Below are positions 4,616 through 6,914 of a stretch of 6,914 nt of DNA, in pieces. The translations under genes and the position numbers were made by a program. How positions within the stretch are numbered: the first letter of the stretch is position 1; each line of letters starts with the position of its first letter. The stretch comes from Bacillota bacterium (GTDB lineage: Bacteria > Bacillota > Thermosediminibacteria > Thermosediminibacterales > Thermosediminibacteraceae). The notes beneath the pieces were generated by a model, which saw nothing but the letters and a program-made list of their open reading frames with translations, ran no database searches and had not been told where the DNA came from. The stretch lies in NCBI GenBank assembly GCA_003242255.1, contig QGUT01000089.1, positions 1-6,914 on the forward strand, written 5' to 3'.

Positions 4616-5447
4616 AAAGCCCTTCACCGGCAGAGGCAAATCCTTTAAGGCCAGAGGCAGATACAAGTACATTTTTTCCCTCAAACTCGACACTCCCCGT
4701 CCCGAGGAAAGGTACAAATTTGTATCCTCCATAGGTTATGCCAGGAGCCTCGACGGTATCCATTTTGAAAGATACGAAAAACCCGTCCTCGTAGGAACGA
4801 CCGAGCAAGAAGGGTGGGGGGTGGAGGACCCGAGGATAACGAAATTGGAAGGCAGGTATTACATGCTCTATACCGCCTTCGGAGGGAGGAGCTGGGACGA
4901 TATCAGGATAAGCCTGGTGGAATCGGAGGACCTGGTGAATTGGTCGGGCCGGCGCATTCTCCTGGACGAACCCAACAAGGATGCGGCCCTCCTGCCGGAA
5001 AAGGTGGGAGGGAAATACGTGCTTTTCCACCGGCGCCACCCGAACATATGGATAGCGTATTCCGACGATTTGAGGACATGGCACGGCCATGAGATTATCA
5101 TGACCCCCCGGCCGGGCTTCTGGGATTCCCGGAAAATTGGCATAGCCGGCCCGCCTCTAAAGCTGGAACAGGGGTGGCTCTTAATTTACCACGGCGTGGA
5201 TGAAAACCAGGTGTACCGGCTGGGAGCCGCCCTCCTCGATGGGGAGGACCCCTCTAAGGTCCTGGCAAGGCAGGAGGCTCCGATTCTGGAGCCCGAGCTG
5301 GAGTGGGAGAGGCATGGCCTGGTGCCCAACGTGGTGTTCAGCTGCGGCGCCTGCGAAAAGGACGGAGTAATATACGTCTATTACGGCGCGGCGGACACCT
5401 GCATAGGAGTGGCGGCGGTGGATGTAGAAGATATAAAGTTTTGTTAA
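4596..5447 (+). CDS. GH130-family glycoside phosphorylase, N-terminally truncated
   Basis: This resembles the GH130 (PH1107-related, five-bladed beta-propeller) family, whose members phosphorolyse beta-mannosides such as mannosyl-glucose and manno-oligosaccharides. Landmarks are SSIGYARSLDGIHFE (44-58), GVEDPRIT with the likely catalytic acid D78, YYMLYTAF (88-95), NKDAALLPEK (127-136), HRRHPNIWIAYSDDL (145-159), PGFWDSRKIG (173-182), WLLIYHGVD (194-202), YRLGAALLD.EDPSKV (207-222) and VYYGAADT.IGVA (261-273). Family members are usually about 310-340 residues, and SSIGYA normally lies near residue 70. Here the preceding 43 residues are basic and lack the first-blade motifs (NPxxxP, FNPA, YRA). 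The only start is GTG at 4596, with no properly spaced ribosome binding site and an in-frame TAA at 4575. The protein may be inactive or part of a frameshifted gene. Exact substrate is not decidable. Confidence 0.8.
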   Translation: MEEYEDEKPFTGRGKSFKARGRYKYIFSLKLDTPRPEERYKFVSSIGYARSLDGIHFERYEKPVLVGTTEQEGWGVEDPRITKLEGRYYMLYTAFGGRSWDDIRISLVESEDLVNWSGRRILLDEPNKDAALLPEKVGGKYVLFHRRHPNIWIAYSDDLRTWHGHEIIMTPRPGFWDSRKIGIAGPPLKLEQGWLLIYHGVDENQVYRLGAALLDGEDPSKVLARQEAPILEPELEWERHGLVPNVVFSCGACEKDGVIYVYYGAADTCIGVAAVDVEDIKFC

Positions 5448-5507
5448 CAAAAATCCCTTCGCTTTCATAAGTTGTATTATTGGAGATTAAAAAAGGAGTG
5501 AGCTTAT

Positions 5508-5771
5508 ATGGAAGGCGAAGGGTTGATGATGCATTACGAAGATGAGCGGCCTACGGTCCTCGAAATGCTGAGGGAGGACCTGATTGGCGAGCTTCAGGCC
5601 ATTAATCAATACGAGAGGCACGCCCGGATGACGCACTATCCGCAGGTAAAGAAGCTGTTCCTCGAGATTGCCGATGATGAAAAGCACCACGTGGCAGAAC
5701 TCATGAAGATGATAACGCAGCTCGACCCCCGGCAGGCGGAAGAGATGCGCAAAGCCTTTATGAGAGAATAA
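5508..5771 (+). CDS. Small half-ferritin (two-helix ferritin-like protein)
   Basis: An 87-residue protein with one half of a diiron four-helix bundle. E28 with Y35 six residues later lies on the first helix (LREDLIGELQAINQYERHA), and E58-x2-H61 on the second (IADDEKHHVAELM). A functional diiron site would have to be built by dimerisation, as in the encapsulated ferritin EncFtn, which is of similar domain size. Unlike EncFtn it carries no loading peptide; the chain ends LDPRQAEEMRKAFMRE. AAAAGGAG is 9 bases before the ATG; in-frame ATGs at 5526 and 5529 are alternatives. The gene has its own terminator and probably its own transcript, though no convincing promoter is visible in the 60 bases upstream. 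A role in iron or oxygen handling is inferred from the family and the nearby encapsulin cluster. Confidence 0.85.
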   Translation: MEGEGLMMHYEDERPTVLEMLREDLIGELQAINQYERHARMTHYPQVKKLFLEIADDEKHHVAELMKMITQLDPRQAEEMRKAFMRE

Positions 5772-5794
5772 GCCCCAGAGAGGGGCTTTTTTTT
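5770..5794 (+). terminator. Rho-independent terminator after the half-ferritin gene
   Basis: AAGCCCC-AGAGA-GGGGCTT forms a 7-bp stem (5770-5776 with 5782-5788), followed by an uninterrupted T run to 5794. The stop codon TAA overlaps the first stem arm. Confidence 0.93.
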
Positions 5795-5818
5795 GTTTGG
5801 GCTTGCAAAAATTTTTTA

Positions 5819-5847
5819 TTGACAGAATCCGTGGATATATGTATAAT
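5819..5847 (+). promoter_or_regulatory. Consensus sigma-A promoter of the homocitrate synthase-like gene
   Basis: TTGACA (5819-5824) and TATAAT (5842-5847) are both perfect consensus hexamers with a 17-base spacer. An A/T tract (AAAAATTTTTTATT) lies directly upstream like an UP element. Transcription should start near 5854, about 32 bases before the ATG at 5886. This is the strongest promoter in the window. Confidence 0.9.
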
Positions 5848-5859
5848 TGTATACAATTA
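5844..5859. promoter_or_regulatory. Palindromic operator overlapping the -10 box
   Basis: TAATTGTATACAATTA is a perfect 16-bp palindrome covering the end of the -10 hexamer and the predicted start site, the usual place for a repressor. The GTATAC core resembles sites of GntR-family regulators (FadR-like subfamilies often bind xTGGTATACCAx-type sites). The identity of the regulator is inference. Confidence 0.6.
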
Positions 5860-5885
5860 AACAGAAATTTGACGGGGGTAGAGCG

Positions 5886-6914
5886 ATGAGTGTAAATAGC
5901 AAAAAAAAGGTCTTTTGGGTCGATACTACCTTGAGGGACGGCGAACAGACGGCGGGAGTTGTCTTTGCCCGGGAAGAAAAGGTCATGATAGCCAGACTCC
6001 TGGACATGATGGGAGTGGACCAGATCGAAGCCGGCATTCCGGCGATGGGAACTGAAGAGGAGGAGACGATCCGCCAGATAGCCAGATCGGGATTGAAGGC
6101 CAGCGTAATGGCCTGGAACAGGGCGGTAATAGAGGACATTGCGAAATCCATAAGGTGCGGCGTGGATGCGGTGGCCATTTCCATCGCGGTGTCGGACCTG
6201 CACATAAAGTATAAGCTGAGGTCTTCGAGGGAGCAGGTCATCGAACAAATGGCGAAAGCCGTGGAATTTGCGAAAAAAGAAGGTATGTACGTCTCGGTAA
6301 ACGGAGAGGACGCCTCCAGGGCCGACTTTGAGTACCTGGTAAGTTTCGCCCTGGCTGCCAAAGAAGCTGGTGCCGACCGGTTTCGGTTCTGCGATACGGT
6401 GGGGGTGCTCGACCCCTTGTCTACCTATGACGTAATTAAAAGGCTAAAAGAGAGGACGGCCATGGACATAGAAATCCACGCCCACAACGACTTCGGCATG
6501 GCCACCGCCAATACTGTGGCGGCCATCAGAGCCGGGGCGACCCATGCGGGAGTCACCGTAAACGGCCTGGGCGAAAGGGCAGGCAACGCGGCCCTGGAAG
6601 AAGTGGCCATGGCGTTGAGACATACCTTAAAAATGGACCACGGGCTGAAACAGGAGATGTTCAAGGAGATTTCCGAGTACGTGGCAAAGGCCAGCGGCCG
6701 AATTCTGCCTTCCTGGAAGCCGGTGGTGGGAGACAATATCTTCGCCCATGAATCGGGAATCCACGTGGATGGGGCTTTAAAACATCCCGAGACCTACGAA
6801 GTATTCAACCCCGCCGAGGTGGGGTTGGAGCGCAAGATCTTCATAGGCAAACACTCCGGCACCGCCGCCCTGGTCAACGTCCTTGGAAAACACGGGATAA
6901 AGCTCGAAAAAGAA
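5886..6914 (+). CDS. Homocitrate synthase / NifV-type acyltransferase (3' end outside window)
   Basis: A DRE-TIM metallolyase of the homocitrate/isopropylmalate/citramalate synthase group, condensing acetyl-CoA with a 2-oxoacid. 343 residues are present and open to the window end; NifV-type enzymes are about 380. Visible hallmarks are VDTTLRDGEQTAGVVF (12-27; R17, D18 and E20 at the active site), IEAGIPAMG (47-55), VSVNGEDASRADFEYL (136-151), FRFCDTVGVLDP (166-177), the metal-binding HAHNDFGMATANT (198-210), NGLGERAGNAALEE (226-239), HESGIHVDG (288-296) and IGKHSG (320-325). Overall wording is closest to NifV (EDASRAD, TVNGLGERAGNAALEE, KHSG). A NifV role would supply homocitrate for nitrogenase cofactor. 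Re-citrate synthases of clostridia belong to the same group and are a real alternative. The ATG has only a weak purine-rich GGGGGTAGAG upstream. A consensus promoter with an overlapping palindrome precedes it, so transcription is likely strong but repressible. Confidence 0.87.
   Translation, partial: MSVNSKKKVFWVDTTLRDGEQTAGVVFAREEKVMIARLLDMMGVDQIEAGIPAMGTEEEETIRQIARSGLKASVMAWNRAVIEDIAKSIRCGVDAVAISIAVSDLHIKYKLRSSREQVIEQMAKAVEFAKKEGMYVSVNGEDASRADFEYLVSFALAAKEAGADRFRFCDTVGVLDPLSTYDVIKRLKERTAMDIEIHAHNDFGMATANTVAAIRAGATHAGVTVNGLGERAGNAALEEVAMALRHTLKMDHGLKQEMFKEISEYVAKASGRILPSWKPVVGDNIFAHESGIHVDGALKHPETYEVFNPAEVGLERKIFIGKHSGTAALVNVLGKHGIKLEKE

Noticed and set aside
5439..5452. Perfect 14-bp palindrome TTTTGTTAACAAAA over the GH130 stop codon
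   Set aside because: No promoter of clear quality adjoins it and the stem is AT-only, so neither an operator nor a terminator can be supported.
5471..5480. TATTAT as a -10 box for the half-ferritin gene
   Set aside because: No -35-like hexamer lies 16-18 bases upstream (the position reads AATCCC).
5487..6248. 253-codon minus-strand open frame over the half-ferritin and homocitrate synthase start
   Set aside because: It crosses a strong terminator and promoter, lies antisense to two well-supported genes, and its translation has no recognisable motifs.
1..6914. CRISPR arrays, tRNA or rRNA genes, insertion sequences
   Set aside because: No regularly spaced repeats, cloverleaf-like sequence, transposase motifs or terminal inverted repeats were seen.

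Overview
The window looks like the chromosome of a moderately GC-rich, probably thermophilic, anaerobic Firmicute (Clostridia). This is inferred from strong AAAGGAGG-type ribosome binding sites, sigma-A-like promoters, Rho-independent terminators, and a gene set of iron alcohol dehydrogenase, rubredoxin, rubrerythrin-like ferritins and a homocitrate-synthase-type enzyme. No marker gene fixes the genus.

Layout. (i) 1-484, plus strand: the 3' end of an iron-containing alcohol dehydrogenase, ending at a palindromic terminator shared with the convergent cluster. (ii) 3361 down to 508, minus strand: an iron/oxygen-stress cluster. It starts at a recognisable promoter (3333-3361) and reads tandem double-ferritin encapsulin cargo, family 1 encapsulin shell, a 52-residue rubredoxin, a terminator, an N-terminally truncated remnant of a rubredoxin reductase-like flavoprotein, and a stand-alone ferritin-like diiron protein. 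(iii) 3401-5447, plus strand, divergent from the cluster: an intact O6-alkylguanine-DNA alkyltransferase, then a damaged sugar-metabolism stretch. That stretch holds the Rossmann half of a Gfo/Idh/MocA dehydrogenase, an unidentified out-of-frame fragment, and a GH130 glycoside phosphorylase lacking its first blade. (iv) 5508-5771: a very small 'half-ferritin' with its own terminator. (v) 5819-6914: a perfect-consensus promoter with an overlapping 16-bp palindromic operator, driving a NifV/homocitrate synthase-type gene that runs off the window.

How it works together. The most interesting part is the encapsulin operon. The cargo is a fusion of two complete diiron ferritin-like domains ending in the loading motif FTVGSLK, so it should be packaged in the encapsulin shell as an iron-storage or peroxide-consuming nanocompartment. 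The shell resembles, from memory, the Quasibacillus thermotolerans type more than the Thermotoga maritima type. Rubredoxin follows directly and could supply electrons to the diiron centres. The remnant flavoprotein domain suggests that a complete NADH-to-rubredoxin-to-ferritin chain was once encoded here. Counting each half of the fusion, the window holds four separate ferritin-like units.
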